Shown here piece after piece: positions 16,535 through 26,400 of a stretch of 48,768 nt of DNA. Under the pieces are notes generated by a model, which worked only from the letters and a program-made list of their open reading frames with translations, was not told the origin of the DNA and made no database searches. The stretch is from NCBI GenBank assembly GCA_946185205.1, contig CAMHIP010000004.1:1-48768 (forward strand). The letters are read 5' to 3'. Numbering within the stretch: position 1 is the stretch's first letter; the number at the start of each line of letters is the position of its first letter. This DNA is from an uncultured Bacteroidales bacterium. Lineage in GTDB: Bacteria > Bacteroidota > Bacteroidia > Bacteroidales > UBA932. The translations under genes and the position numbers were made by a program.

Positions 16535-18187
16535 CTACCAGCCGGGGTTCTGCTGATACAGGCCCGGGGCGGCGTTGGTCTCGCTGATTGGAATCGGCAG
16601 GAAGTGGCGGCCTTCCTGAATGTTGTTGGCATTCATGTTGGTCCGGTATTCGCCGTCGATCTTGTAGTTGTCCCACATCGCCTTGGTGGCTTCTTTCCAT
16701 TCGCCGTAGCGGACTTCGTCGAACCAGCGGACGCCTTCCTGGTAGAGCTCGAGCTTGCGCTCCAGCTTGACCCATTTCATGGCATCCTCCTTGGAGGCGC
16801 TTGCGCTGCGCTCCGGCACGCCGGCGCGTTTGCGGATCTGGTTCACGAGGGCCATGGCCTGATCCACGTTGCCATCCTCGACAAAGAGTTCGGCCTGCAG
16901 GAGCATCATGTCCTCGTAGCGCAGGATCGGGAAGTTGATCGGCCACTGGTTGCGGGAGCCGGTGCTCGTTCCGATGGAGGCATCGTCAAAGGAGACACCC
17001 ACTTCCGCACGCTTGGGGAGCGTCGGGCAGAACTTGATGTTGATGGCATTCTCGATGGACTCGATGGCGGCACCGTTGTACTGGAACGTCGTCGTCCTGG
17101 AGGAATAGGGCTGGATGGAGCCCTTCCCCTCATAACCGTCGAGGAACGACCAGCCGGCGCCGCGGAGGTCACCGTTGGAAACGAATTCGTAACGCAGGGT
17201 TCCCTCGGGGTAAACCGAAGTCATGCCGGATCCCGAGTGATAGGAATCGACGACGATGTCGGGATTCTCGATGCCGACGCCTTCTTCGAAGGTGATGGTG
17301 TTTCCGGTACCCAGACGGTGCTGGATGGCGAAGATTTGGTACTTGTTGGCGGTATCGTTGTCGGTGACCCACTGCTTTTTCCACTCCGTGATGGTCGGGG
17401 CGAAATACGCGGAACCATTCTGCAGGACCTTGGTCAGGTATTCCTGGGCCTTGGCCTTGGCGGAGCTGTCATTGAAGGGGAAGCCCTTGAGGGTCATGTA
17501 AACGCGGGCGAGCAGGGCCTGGGCGGCGAGCTTGTCGGCGCGGCCGTTGTTGGCAACGCTGCCACCGGTGGCGTTCTTCATAGAAGCCCGGTAGGGGAGC
17601 AAGCCCTCAGCCTGGACCAGGTCGGTGATAGCTGCTTCGATCACGGCCTTCGGCTCGCTCTGGGCGATTTCCTTGGACTCGGACACCGACAGGACCTTGG
17701 TGATGACGGGCACGCTGCCGAAGGTGCGGGCCAGTTCGAAGTGGGCCAGGCCGCGCAGGAAGAGAAGCTCTCCCTTGAACTGGTTCTTGACGGCCTCGTC
17801 GGAGAACTCGACGGCGTCAATGTTGGCCAGGACCGTGTTGGCATTGTAGATCAGGGCATACCAGCCGGCCCAGAGGCTGCCCAGTTCGCCCAGGGAGCTG
17901 TTGATACGCAGGAAAGCGACTTCGGAGCAGGAACGGACGCCGTTCGGATCCGGATCCGCCCAGATGTTGTCGGAGCGGTCTTCGGAGAAGAGCAGATACT
18001 GCGGATTCTCGATGGCGATCAGTTTGGAATAGACACCCAGCACACCGGATTCGATATGTGCAGGCGTGGTGTAGAAACCATCCGGAGAAAGGGAGCCCAC
18101 CGGCGGTTCGTTGAGGTAATCCTGGCAGGAGACGGCCGCGACGGCAGCGACGGCGGCGATCAGGACGTATTTGATATTCTTCAACAT
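16535..18187 (-). CDS. RagB/SusD family outer-membrane lipoprotein (550 aa)
   Basis: MLKNIKYVLIAAVAAVAAVSCQDYLNEPPVGSLSPDGFYTTPAHIESGVLGVYSKL; RYEDMMLLQAELFVEDGNVDQAMALVNQIRKRAG. Confidence 0.94.
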   Translation of the reverse strand: MLKNIKYVLIAAVAAVAAVSCQDYLNEPPVGSLSPDGFYTTPAHIESGVLGVYSKLIAIENPQYLLFSEDRSDNIWADPDPNGVRSCSEVAFLRINSSLGELGSLWAGWYALIYNANTVLANIDAVEFSDEAVKNQFKGELLFLRGLAHFELARTFGSVPVITKVLSVSESKEIAQSEPKAVIEAAITDLVQAEGLLPYRASMKNATGGSVANNGRADKLAAQALLARVYMTLKGFPFNDSSAKAKAQEYLTKVLQNGSAYFAPTITEWKKQWVTDNDTANKYQIFAIQHRLGTGNTITFEEGVGIENPDIVVDSYHSGSGMTSVYPEGTLRYEFVSNGDLRGAGWSFLDGYEGKGSIQPYSSRTTTFQYNGAAIESIENAINIKFCPTLPKRAEVGVSFDDASIGTSTGSRNQWPINFPILRYEDMMLLQAELFVEDGNVDQAMALVNQIRKRAGVPERSASASKEDAMKWVKLERKLELYQEGVRWFDEVRYGEWKEATKAMWDNYKIDGEYRTNMNANNIQEGRHFLPIPISETNAAPGLYQQNPGW

Positions 18188-18199
18188 AGTGCTTTCAGA

Positions 18200-21100
18200 T
18201 TAGAAGTTGATGTTGACACCGAGGGTGAAAGTGCGGGCGGACGGGTAGGCACCGTAGTCCACACCGACAAATCCGCTCTGGTTGGCGGCCTCCGGCGTAT
18301 AGCCGAGGTAATAGCTGTCGAGGATCAGGAGGTTCTCGATGGAAAGATAGACGCGGGCGGACTCGATGAAGTTCTTGAACGGGATCTTGTAGCCGATGGT
18401 GAGGTTCTTGATCCGGAAGTAGTCGGAGCTGTAAACGAAGCGGGAATCCACGTTGCTCTCCTTGGTGGTCAGCGGGTAAGGCAGGCCGTTGCCCGGCTCG
18501 TTCTCGCTCCACCAGGCATCCTTGAGCCAGTGGCGCAGGGTGTTCTGCTGGGTACCCATGTGCGGGCGGTCGATGGCACGGCCGAAACCGCCGAGGATCT
18601 GACCGCCGGTCTGCGCGGTGAAGAGGATGGAAGCATCGAAATTCTTCCAGGTGAAGCGGTTGGTCATACCGAAGACGAACTTCGGAGCCGGCTGTCCGAC
18701 CACCTGCCAGTCGCGGGCGTCGTCGTTGACGTTGTTGTCGCCGTCGACATCTTCATACTTCGGGTCGCCGGGGACGACGGCGGTACCCTTGTAGCTCGGC
18801 ACCTTGTGCTCGGGGTGGGCGGCCGTGGCGGCATCGATCTCGGCCTGGTTCTTCCAGACACCGAGGTACTTGAGCTCGTAGAACTCGTACATCGGGGAGC
18901 CGATGCGCAGGATCTGGTTCATCTGCATGTTGGACCCCGTGATCACGTAGTCGCCGACTTTGGTGTTGTCACCGAGCTGGAGGACCTTGTTGCGGTTGTA
19001 GGACACGTTGAAGGAGGTGCTCCAGGTGAAGTCGCGGTTCGAGATGTTCTGCGTGTTGAGCTCGATCTCGAGACCGTGGTTGAGCACGGAGCCGAGGTTG
19101 TCGGTGATGCTGGTGGTGCCGAAGACGGACGGGACCGGGACGTTGTAGAGCAGGTCGGTGGTGGTCTTGGTGTACCAGTCGACGGACAGCTGGATGCGGT
19201 TGTTCAGGAAGCCGAGGTCAACGGCGACATCCGTGGAGTGGGTCTTCTCCCAGCCCAGGCCGATGTTGCCGAAGGAACCGGCGTAGTAGGCGAGGTTTCC
19301 GCCGTAGTCGCCGGCGACCAGCGTGGAATAGGCGGCGGCTTCGCCGATGCCGTAGTTACCGGTCTGGCCATAGGAGACGCGGAGTTTCAGGGTGTTCCAC
19401 CAGCCGAGGTCGGCGTTCTTGAAGAACGGCTCGTTGGAGATCATCCAGCCCGCGGAAGCGGAAGGGAACCAGCCCCACTTGCTCTGGCTGCCGAAGCGGG
19501 AATAACCGTCGCGGCGCAGGGAGGCGGAGAACATGTAGCGGTTGTCGTAGTTGTAGTTGATACGGGCGAAGGCGGACAGGAGCTTGGTGTGGGTCTTCTC
19601 CGTGAGGTCGGATGCCTTGACGGTCGGGGTCGTGGTGGCGTTGCTGCCCTTGAAGGTGCCCTGGATCACGTCGTTGGCCAGGTTGGAATAAGACTGGTTG
19701 GTGGCATATCCGATGTTGCCGACTTCGGAGGAGGCACCGAGCATCGCGGCGATGCTGTGCTTGCCGAAGGTCTTGTTGTAGTTGGCGACGACCTGGAGCA
19801 GGGTGTTGATTGCGTAATCCGTGTTGTGGGTGACGGAGGAGTTGATTCCTTCCTGCTGGAGCCAGAGGGCTTTCTTGTCATACCACATGGTCTTCGCCAC
19901 GAAACGGTGGGTGTTGCTGTTCAGGTAGTTGGCCGATGCGGTCGCCTCGATCTGGAAACCGTCGAAGGGATTGACGCGCAGGAAGGAACTGGCCTGCATG
20001 CGGAGGGTATGGTTGACCGGCGCTTCTTCGTCGTAGGAGGCGAGGTTGCGCATGCCGGTGCCGCCCCACAGATAGGTGCTGTTGGGATAGTAATCCACGT
20101 TATAGCCGACACCGGTATCGGAGACGGGCGGGGAGGAAAGCACGTGGTGGGCACGGGTGTCCTTGCCGTTGCCGCGGCCGGCGCCGTAGTTGATTACGAA
20201 GGACGGGGCGATATTGAGACCGACGGTGATCCAGTTGTTGAGCTTGCTCTCCACGTTGGTGCGCAGGTTGATGCGCTTGTAGTTGGATGCCGGGGACAGA
20301 CCGTCCTGGTCCATGTAACCGAGGGAGAACATGTACTTGGTGGCGTCGCTGGCGCCGGAGATGCTGATGTTGTGGCTCTGCTGCCATGCCGGTTTGTAGG
20401 CATAGCTCTGCCAGTCGAGCAGGCTCAGCTCGGAGCCGTCGTCGTGGTAGGTGTGGCTGGCCTGCATCTCGGGGCTGAGGTACTTGAACCAGCGGTCGTC
20501 GAAGTTGACGGCATTGCCGCCGGTACGTCTCGGGGCGCTGATCCTGAGGTTGGCCATACGGGTGGCGTTGTCATCGGAGATGCTGCCCTGCGGATAGGAC
20601 TGGAGGTACATGGCGTCCATGCAGCGGACGGCGAACTCCATCCACTCCACGGCGCTCATCGAATCCATCTTCTTCTCAAGGGTGGAGAGGCCGACGGTGC
20701 CGGTGTAGGTCACCTTGGGTTTGCCCTTCTGGCCGGTCTTGGTGGTGACGATCACGACGCCGTTGGAGCCGCGGCTGCCGTAGATGGCGGAGGAGGCGGC
20801 GTCCTTGAGGACCTCGATGGAGGCGATGTCGTTGGGGTTGAGTCCGGTCATGCTTTCCTGCGGGATACCGTCGATCACGTAGAGCGGGTTGTTGCCTGCG
20901 CTGATGGAGGCGGCGCCGCGGACGCGGATCTCGGGATCGGCGCCCGGCTCGGAGCTCGTGATACGCACGGACACACCGGCGAGCTGACCCTGGAGAGCCT
21001 GCTCTGCACGGGCCATCGGGCGGTCTTCAATGCCCTTGTTGTCCATCTTGGCGACGGCGGAGGTCAGGTCGGAACGCTTGACGGAGCCGTAACCGATGAC

Positions 21101-21430
21101 GACGGTCTCTTCAAGCATCTCGGCATCCTCTTCGAGGGTGACGGTCATGTTGGCGACGGCGGTGACGCGCTTGGTCACGTAGCCGATGCAGGAGACCTCC
21201 AGCTGGGTGCCGGGGGCGACACGGAGTGTGAAGTTGCCGTCGATGTCGGTGGTGACGCCGTTGGTGGTGCCGGGCACCATCACGGCCGCGCCGATGACGG
21301 GGACTCCGTTGGTGTCGATGACTTTACCCGAGGTGGTCTGGGCGGAGGCCGCCAGGCCGGTCAGGAGCAAAGCCGCGGAGGTCAGCAGGGCGCAGAGCGC
21401 CTTGTGACCGACAGAAAAGATAGATCTCAT
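18200..21430 (-). CDS. SusC/RagA family TonB-linked outer-membrane receptor
   Basis: Start MRSIFSVGHKALCALL at 21430; GVPVIGAAVMVPGTTNGVTTDIDGNF, EQALQGQLAGVSVRITSSEPGADPEIRVRG, NPLYVIDGIPQ, AASSAIYGSRGSNGVVIVTTK. Confidence 0.95.
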   Translation of the reverse strand: MRSIFSVGHKALCALLTSAALLLTGLAASAQTTSGKVIDTNGVPVIGAAVMVPGTTNGVTTDIDGNFTLRVAPGTQLEVSCIGYVTKRVTAVANMTVTLEEDAEMLEETVVIGYGSVKRSDLTSAVAKMDNKGIEDRPMARAEQALQGQLAGVSVRITSSEPGADPEIRVRGAASISAGNNPLYVIDGIPQESMTGLNPNDIASIEVLKDAASSAIYGSRGSNGVVIVTTKTGQKGKPKVTYTGTVGLSTLEKKMDSMSAVEWMEFAVRCMDAMYLQSYPQGSISDDNATRMANLRISAPRRTGGNAVNFDDRWFKYLSPEMQASHTYHDDGSELSLLDWQSYAYKPAWQQSHNISISGASDATKYMFSLGYMDQDGLSPASNYKRINLRTNVESKLNNWITVGLNIAPSFVINYGAGRGNGKDTRAHHVLSSPPVSDTGVGYNVDYYPNSTYLWGGTGMRNLASYDEEAPVNHTLRMQASSFLRVNPFDGFQIEATASANYLNSNTHRFVAKTMWYDKKALWLQQEGINSSVTHNTDYAINTLLQVVANYNKTFGKHSIAAMLGASSEVGNIGYATNQSYSNLANDVIQGTFKGSNATTTPTVKASDLTEKTHTKLLSAFARINYNYDNRYMFSASLRRDGYSRFGSQSKWGWFPSASAGWMISNEPFFKNADLGWWNTLKLRVSYGQTGNYGIGEAAAYSTLVAGDYGGNLAYYAGSFGNIGLGWEKTHSTDVAVDLGFLNNRIQLSVDWYTKTTTDLLYNVPVPSVFGTTSITDNLGSVLNHGLEIELNTQNISNRDFTWSTSFNVSYNRNKVLQLGDNTKVGDYVITGSNMQMNQILRIGSPMYEFYELKYLGVWKNQAEIDAATAAHPEHKVPSYKGTAVVPGDPKYEDVDGDNNVNDDARDWQVVGQPAPKFVFGMTNRFTWKNFDASILFTAQTGGQILGGFGRAIDRPHMGTQQNTLRHWLKDAWWSENEPGNGLPYPLTTKESNVDSRFVYSSDYFRIKNLTIGYKIPFKNFIESARVYLSIENLLILDSYYLGYTPEAANQSGFVGVDYGAYPSARTFTLGVNINF

Positions 21431-21589
21431 CTGGCTTAAAATTTTGGTTAAACGATAATGGTTATGTATTAAAAGTGTCATTTATATAAAAAACGCGCAA
21501 AATTACTAATTATTTTATGAGATTATGCTGTTCGTTTTTAAAAATGTTTCAGATATGTGGAGATATATCAAATCTATCGGTCGGATTGA

Positions 21590-21623
21590 CAAAAATAAAA
21601 GCCGCACCGGGAGGGGTGCGGCT
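21590..21623 (-). terminator. Rho-independent terminator downstream of rhaM
   Basis: AAAAATAAAAGCCGCACCGGGAGGGGTGCGGC, near-identical to the terminator at 16458-16490. Confidence 0.85.
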
Positions 21624-21625
21624 CG

Positions 21626-21650
21626 GGGAGAGATTCCCGGTCAAGCCGGG
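21626..21650. repeat. Palindromic element copy D
   Basis: GGGAGAGATTCCCGGTCAAGCCGGG, directly abutting the rhaM stop codon (21651-21653). Confidence 0.8.
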
Positions 21651-21968
21651 CTATTCCATATAGAAACGCTCGTCGAGCGGGATGGAGACGGGGGAGTTGT
21701 CGGGATTGACTTCCATGATGTCGGCCATGTAGTCCCACCATTTCTGGACCACCGGGTTACCGCCCAGGTCCTGGGAACCCTCGTCGCCTTCGACTTCCTG
21801 GTAGGCGAACAGGATGTTGGTGTCCTTGTCCCACCAGATGGAGTAATTCTTCACGCCGCTGTCGGACAGGAGTTTCTTGAGTTCGGGCCAGATGGCCGCG
21901 TGCCTGCGCTGGTATTCGTCTTCGAAACCAGGCTTCAGGAACATTTTGAATGCTTCTCTTCTTGCCAT
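21651..21968 (-). CDS. rhaM: L-rhamnose mutarotase
   Basis: 105 aa: MARREAFKMFLKPGFEDEYQRRHAAIWPELKKLLSDSGVKNYSIWWDKDTNILFAYQEVE..., typical of the L-rhamnose mutarotase family. Confidence 0.88.
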   Translation of the reverse strand: MARREAFKMFLKPGFEDEYQRRHAAIWPELKKLLSDSGVKNYSIWWDKDTNILFAYQEVEGDEGSQDLGGNPVVQKWWDYMADIMEVNPDNSPVSIPLDERFYME

Positions 21969-22036
21969 AACAATAAAATGGTTAATAGTTGTGAGCTTGT
22001 TTTATGCAATTGTTTCGTAAAGATAAGGATTATTTT

Positions 22037-22044
22037 TAAATTTG
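22037..22044 (+). promoter_or_regulatory. Putative Bacteroidetes -7 element (TAAATTTG)
   Basis: TAnnTTTG match 21 bp upstream of the CE12-like start. Confidence 0.4.
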
Positions 22045-22064
22045 GGGAGAAAACCGAATCTGCC

Positions 22065-23288
22065 ATGAAGAAAACCCTCCTTTTCCTCTCCGCCCTGCTG
22101 CTGGGCGCCGCCGTCCGGGCGACGGAATTCCCGGTCATCCTGCACTATGACACCGCGAAGCAGTCCGCTTTTGAAATCAACGTTCCCGTGCCGGACGGTA
22201 ATTACCTGGTGACGCTCGAGATCGGCTCCCGCAAGCGTGCGGGCCGGACTTTCGTCAAGGCCGAATCGCGCCGGCTGTGTGTCAACGACCTGGCCACGTC
22301 CAAGGGCGAAGTGAAGACGGTCTCGTTCCTGGTCAACAAGCGCGACCGCACCATCCGCGAGAACGGACAGGAGGTGGCGCAGGTCATCACCAAGCCCCGG
22401 GAGAAGGCCAAGCTCAACTGGGACGATTGCCTGAACCTGGAGATCGGCGGCGATGCGCCGGCCCTCGCCTCCGTGCGGATCGAGCCCGCCCCGGCGGGCG
22501 TGACGACGGTCTTCCTCTGCGGCGACTCCACGGTCGTCGATCAGGACATCGAGCCCTGGGCCAGCTGGGGCCAGATGTTCCCGTGGTTCTTCGACACGCA
22601 GGTGGCGGTCGCCAACTACGCCGAGAGCGGCGAGCGGGCGGACACCTTCATCGGAGCGGGACGCCTGCGCAAGATCCTTTCCGTGCTGCAGCCGGGCGAC
22701 TACGTCTTCGTCGAATTCGGCCACAACGACATGAAACTCAAGGGCCCCGGCAAGGGCGGATACTACTTCTTCGCCACCCAGCTCAAGACCTTCGCGGACG
22801 AGATCCGCGCCAAGGGCGGCATCCCGGTGTTTGTCTCGCCGACGCACCGCCGCAACTTCGATGCCGACGGACACGTCATCGAGACCCACGAGGACTATCC
22901 GGCGGCGATGGAGTGGGTGGCCCGCCGCGAGGGCGTGACCTTCCTCGACCTGCACCGCCAGACCGCCGTCTTCTACGAAGCGATGGGGGAGGAGGCCTCC
23001 AAAGGCGCTTTCGTGCACTATAAGGCCGGCTCCTTCGAGGGGATGCCCAACGACGTGGAGGACAATACGCATTTCAACACCTACGGCGCCTTCGAGCTCG
23101 CGAAATGCGTGGTGGCGCTGCTGCAGGTCAGCGGCCTGCCGCTCGCCCGGCACATCATCCATTTCGACGGCTTCAGCCCGGCCTGCCCGGACGCGCCGGA
23201 GAGTTTCCGCTGGCCGCTCAGCCCCTACCGTGACACCTACGGCGTGCAGGTCCAGGAGAAGGATGATGCGGCGACCGTTACAAAATAA
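22065..23288 (+). CDS. SGNH-type rhamnogalacturonan acetylesterase (CE12-like)
   Basis: ATG at 22065: MKKTLLFLSALLLGAAVRA; TTVFLCGDSTVVDQ (GDS block), VEFGHNDMK, DVEDNTHFNTYGAFELA. Confidence 0.85.
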   Translation: MKKTLLFLSALLLGAAVRATEFPVILHYDTAKQSAFEINVPVPDGNYLVTLEIGSRKRAGRTFVKAESRRLCVNDLATSKGEVKTVSFLVNKRDRTIRENGQEVAQVITKPREKAKLNWDDCLNLEIGGDAPALASVRIEPAPAGVTTVFLCGDSTVVDQDIEPWASWGQMFPWFFDTQVAVANYAESGERADTFIGAGRLRKILSVLQPGDYVFVEFGHNDMKLKGPGKGGYYFFATQLKTFADEIRAKGGIPVFVSPTHRRNFDADGHVIETHEDYPAAMEWVARREGVTFLDLHRQTAVFYEAMGEEASKGAFVHYKAGSFEGMPNDVEDNTHFNTYGAFELAKCVVALLQVSGLPLARHIIHFDGFSPACPDAPESFRWPLSPYRDTYGVQVQEKDDAATVTK

Positions 23289-23390
23289 CGGTCGCGTGAC
23301 GGCCTCATTCAGCGGGGGTCGTATCCCCCGCACCCCCTGCGTCGCTTCGCTCCGCTCAGGTTCTTCGATAACGGTCGCCTTGTGACGGCC
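23271..23390. repeat. Composite repeat between the CE12-like and GH106 genes
   Basis: Perfect 10-bp inverted repeat GCGACCGTTA-CAAAA-TAACGGTCGC spanning the CE12 stop (23271-23295); GCGGGGG-TCGTAT-CCCCCGC hairpin (23312-23331); TAACGGTCGC..GTGACGGCC recurs at 23369-23390. Confidence 0.75.
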
Positions 23391-23420
23391 CGATTGTACG
23401 TAAGATAAAAGATTCGAAAG

Positions 23421-26400
23421 ATGAAAACGGCTGAGTGCATTCTGTCTATAGCGTTGATTTTCGGATTATTGCGGCCGGAGGCGGCGGGTGCTGTCCCTGA
23501 CCCGGGGCGGCCCGATGGCATCCGGGAAGCCCTGGCGGCGTTCCGGACGCCGCCGGACGAAGCCCGCACCAAGGTCTGGTGGTTCCACGGCGAGACGCCG
23601 ACCACCCGGGAGGGCATCACGGCCGACCTGGAGGCGTTCAAGGCCGCCGGGTTGGGCGGCGTGGTCTATTACGACCAGGTCCACGGCCCCGCCGAAGGGG
23701 CGCTGGACGCGTTCTCGCCCGCGTGGTGGGATATGCTGAAGTTTGCCGCCCTGGAAGCGAAACGGATCGGACTCTCCTTCGAGATCAACCTGTCCAACGG
23801 CTATGTGGCCGGCGGCCCCTGGATCACCCCGGAGACGGGCATGCAGCGGCTCTGCTCCTCGGATACGCTCGTCCGGGGCGGCGGCCGCTTCGCCGGACGG
23901 CTCGCTCCGCCTTCCGGACAGGATTGGTGGCGGGACGTGGCCGTGCTGGCCTGGCCGGTGGATCCGGACAACTGGCGGACCGTCCCGCTGGACGCCCCGT
24001 CCTGCCGCGTTCCGGAGGGCTTCGCGGCGCGCAGCATCACCTACACGGCCCCCAAGGCCCGCAAGTCGCGCAACGGCGCGATGAACTACCCCGACGGACC
24101 GGCGCCGGCGTTCTACGGGATGAATTTCGAACCCTACGGGACGGTGGGCACGCTGGAATGCTCGTCCGACGGGAAACAGTGGCGCGCGGTCTGCGACCTG
24201 CCCCGTCCGGGCGGCGGTTCCGGCCTGGCGCAGCGTACCGTGACCTTCGGGACGACCGTCAGCCGCTTCTGGCGCATCCGGGATGCTGCCGACGGGCTCT
24301 CCGGCGTGAGTCTCTCGTCCGCCGCCCGGGTGGACCGCTGGCAGGAGAAAGCCAATTACTATGCGGATTTCCATGATTCTTATGATACGCCCAGCTATGG
24401 CACTGGGGAAATCGATCCCGCGCGGGTGCTGGACCTGACGGAGCGCCTGCGCCCGGACGGGACCCTTGACTGGACTGTCCCGGAAGGGGACTGGGTCGTG
24501 ATGCGCTTGGGTGCGGAATCCACCCGCGGCGCCGTCAAGCACGGGCGCGCCAATCTGCTGGGCCTGGAGTGCGACAAGATGTCTCCGGAGGCGGCCCGGC
24601 TGCATTTCCGCTCCTATGCGGGCCGTATCCTCGACACCCTGGCGCGCATCGGCGCCAAGCCGCTCGGCGTGACGATGGACAGCCACGAGGCGGGGCCGCA
24701 GAACTGGACCCCGGACTTCCCGCGGATTTTCCGGGAGCACAGCGGCTATGACCTGACGCCCTGGCTGCCCGCCCTGCGCGGCTATACGGTGCAGGACGGC
24801 GCCGCGACGGAGCGCTTTCTCAAGCATTTCCGCCGCGCGGTCGCCGACGCCGTCGCCGAGAACTACTACGGCACGCTGGACAGTCTGTGCCGGGCCGCGG
24901 GCGTCCGTTTCACGGCCCAGGCAACGGGCAACCAGCTGAGCCTGGGAGCCGACAACATCGGCGCCAAGCGCCTTGTGGACAAGCCCCAGGGCGAATTCTG
25001 GGCGCGCGACATCCATGGCAGCAACGACATCCTGGACTGCGCCTCGGCGGCGCATCTCTACGGGAAGCCGATCGCCTCGGGGGAGGCTTTCACTGACGCG
25101 AAATACAGCGATTCCCCGGCCACGCTCAAGATGCTCGCAGACTTCGCTTACACGCGCCTGATCAACGAGTTCGTGGTCTGCGCCTCGGCCTATCAGCCCC
25201 GGCTGGACGAGGTGCCGGGCAACGTCGCGAACGGCCGGCAGTACTGCCTGAACCGCAACAACCCCATCTGGCCGCTGAGCCGGCCTTTCTGGGACTACCA
25301 GGCCCGTTGCGCGGCGCTGCTGCGGCAGGGCGAACCGGTGGTCGATCTGCTGGTCTATCTGGGCGACGATCCGCCCGTGAAGACGCTCTCGCACCTGCTG
25401 CCGGTCATCCCGGAGGGCTACAGCTTCGACACCACGGCGGCGGACGGACTGTCCGGCGCCTGCGTCGTTCGGCTTGCGGACGGGACGCCGGTCCTCCGCC
25501 TGCCTTCCGGCATGGAATACCGGATGCTGGTCCTGCAGCGCAATGTGGCGGCGGACGATCCGCTGCGGACGGCCTTTGCCGCCTGGCACTCCGCCGGCCT
25601 GCCGCTTTATGACGCCGGCGGGGTGCAGCATGCTGGCGGGGTGCAGAATGGCCCCGTGGACACCCCGGCAGAGGTTCCGGGGCTGTTCGAGCCGGTGCCG
25701 GTGCCCTTTGCGCCGGACCTGGGCTTCCACAGCGCGGCGAAACTGGACGACTGCGTCCGTTTCGGCCACCGGCGCCTGCCGGATGCGGATATCTGGTTCA
25801 TCTACAACCACAGTGCGGAGGCGTTTTCGCAGGAGGTGACGCTCCGCACCCCCTGGCGAGGGGTCTGGCGCCTGGATCCGCTGACCGCTTCGGTGACGCC
25901 GCTCCCCGCCGGGGTGGAGAATGGCCTCGTGCACACCCGGCTGACGTTGGAGCCGGGGGAGGCCGCTTTCCTGGCGGCCACGGACGTGCTGCTGCCGGAG
26001 TCTGCTCCGGACCCGGGTGATTTGCGGACGGTCCTGACGCTGGACGGGCCCTGGCGGGTGCGGTTCGATCCCAGGATGGGCGGGCCGGAGCGGCCGGTGA
26101 GATTCCGGACGCTGTCCGGCTGGACGGAGAGCGCGGATCCGCGGATCCGGTATTATTCGGGGACGGCGGTCTATACCGGGACGTTCCGGTGGCGGTCGAA
26201 GGGAGGAGATTCCCAGTCGCAGCCGGGCATGACGGGAGCGCCGGGCATGACAGCATCAACCGCTCCGGCGGAAAAGCAGTATCTGCAAGTGGATGCTTCC
26301 GGCTGGATGGCCCGCGTCTATGTCAACGGCCGCGAGGCGGGCACGGTCTGGTGCGCGCCCTGGCGGCTGGACATCACGGACTACCTCCGGCCCGGGCGCA

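Noticed and set aside
16529-21439. 1636-aa plus-strand ORF opposite susD-2 and susC-2
   Set aside because: Low-complexity V/G/A/D/E-rich translation, exactly antisense to two clear genes; an artefact of strong GC3 codon bias that suppresses antisense stops.
21525-22064. N-terminal extension of the CE12-like ORF containing GEIPGQAG
   Set aside because: Runs antisense through the rhaM terminator, palindrome and rhaM; the signal-peptide start at 22065 is far more plausible.
25618-25660. Short tandem GGCGGGGTGCAG(C/A)ATG in the GH106 gene
   Set aside because: Only two ~12-bp units within coding sequence (GGVQHAGGVQN); likely local slippage, not a feature.
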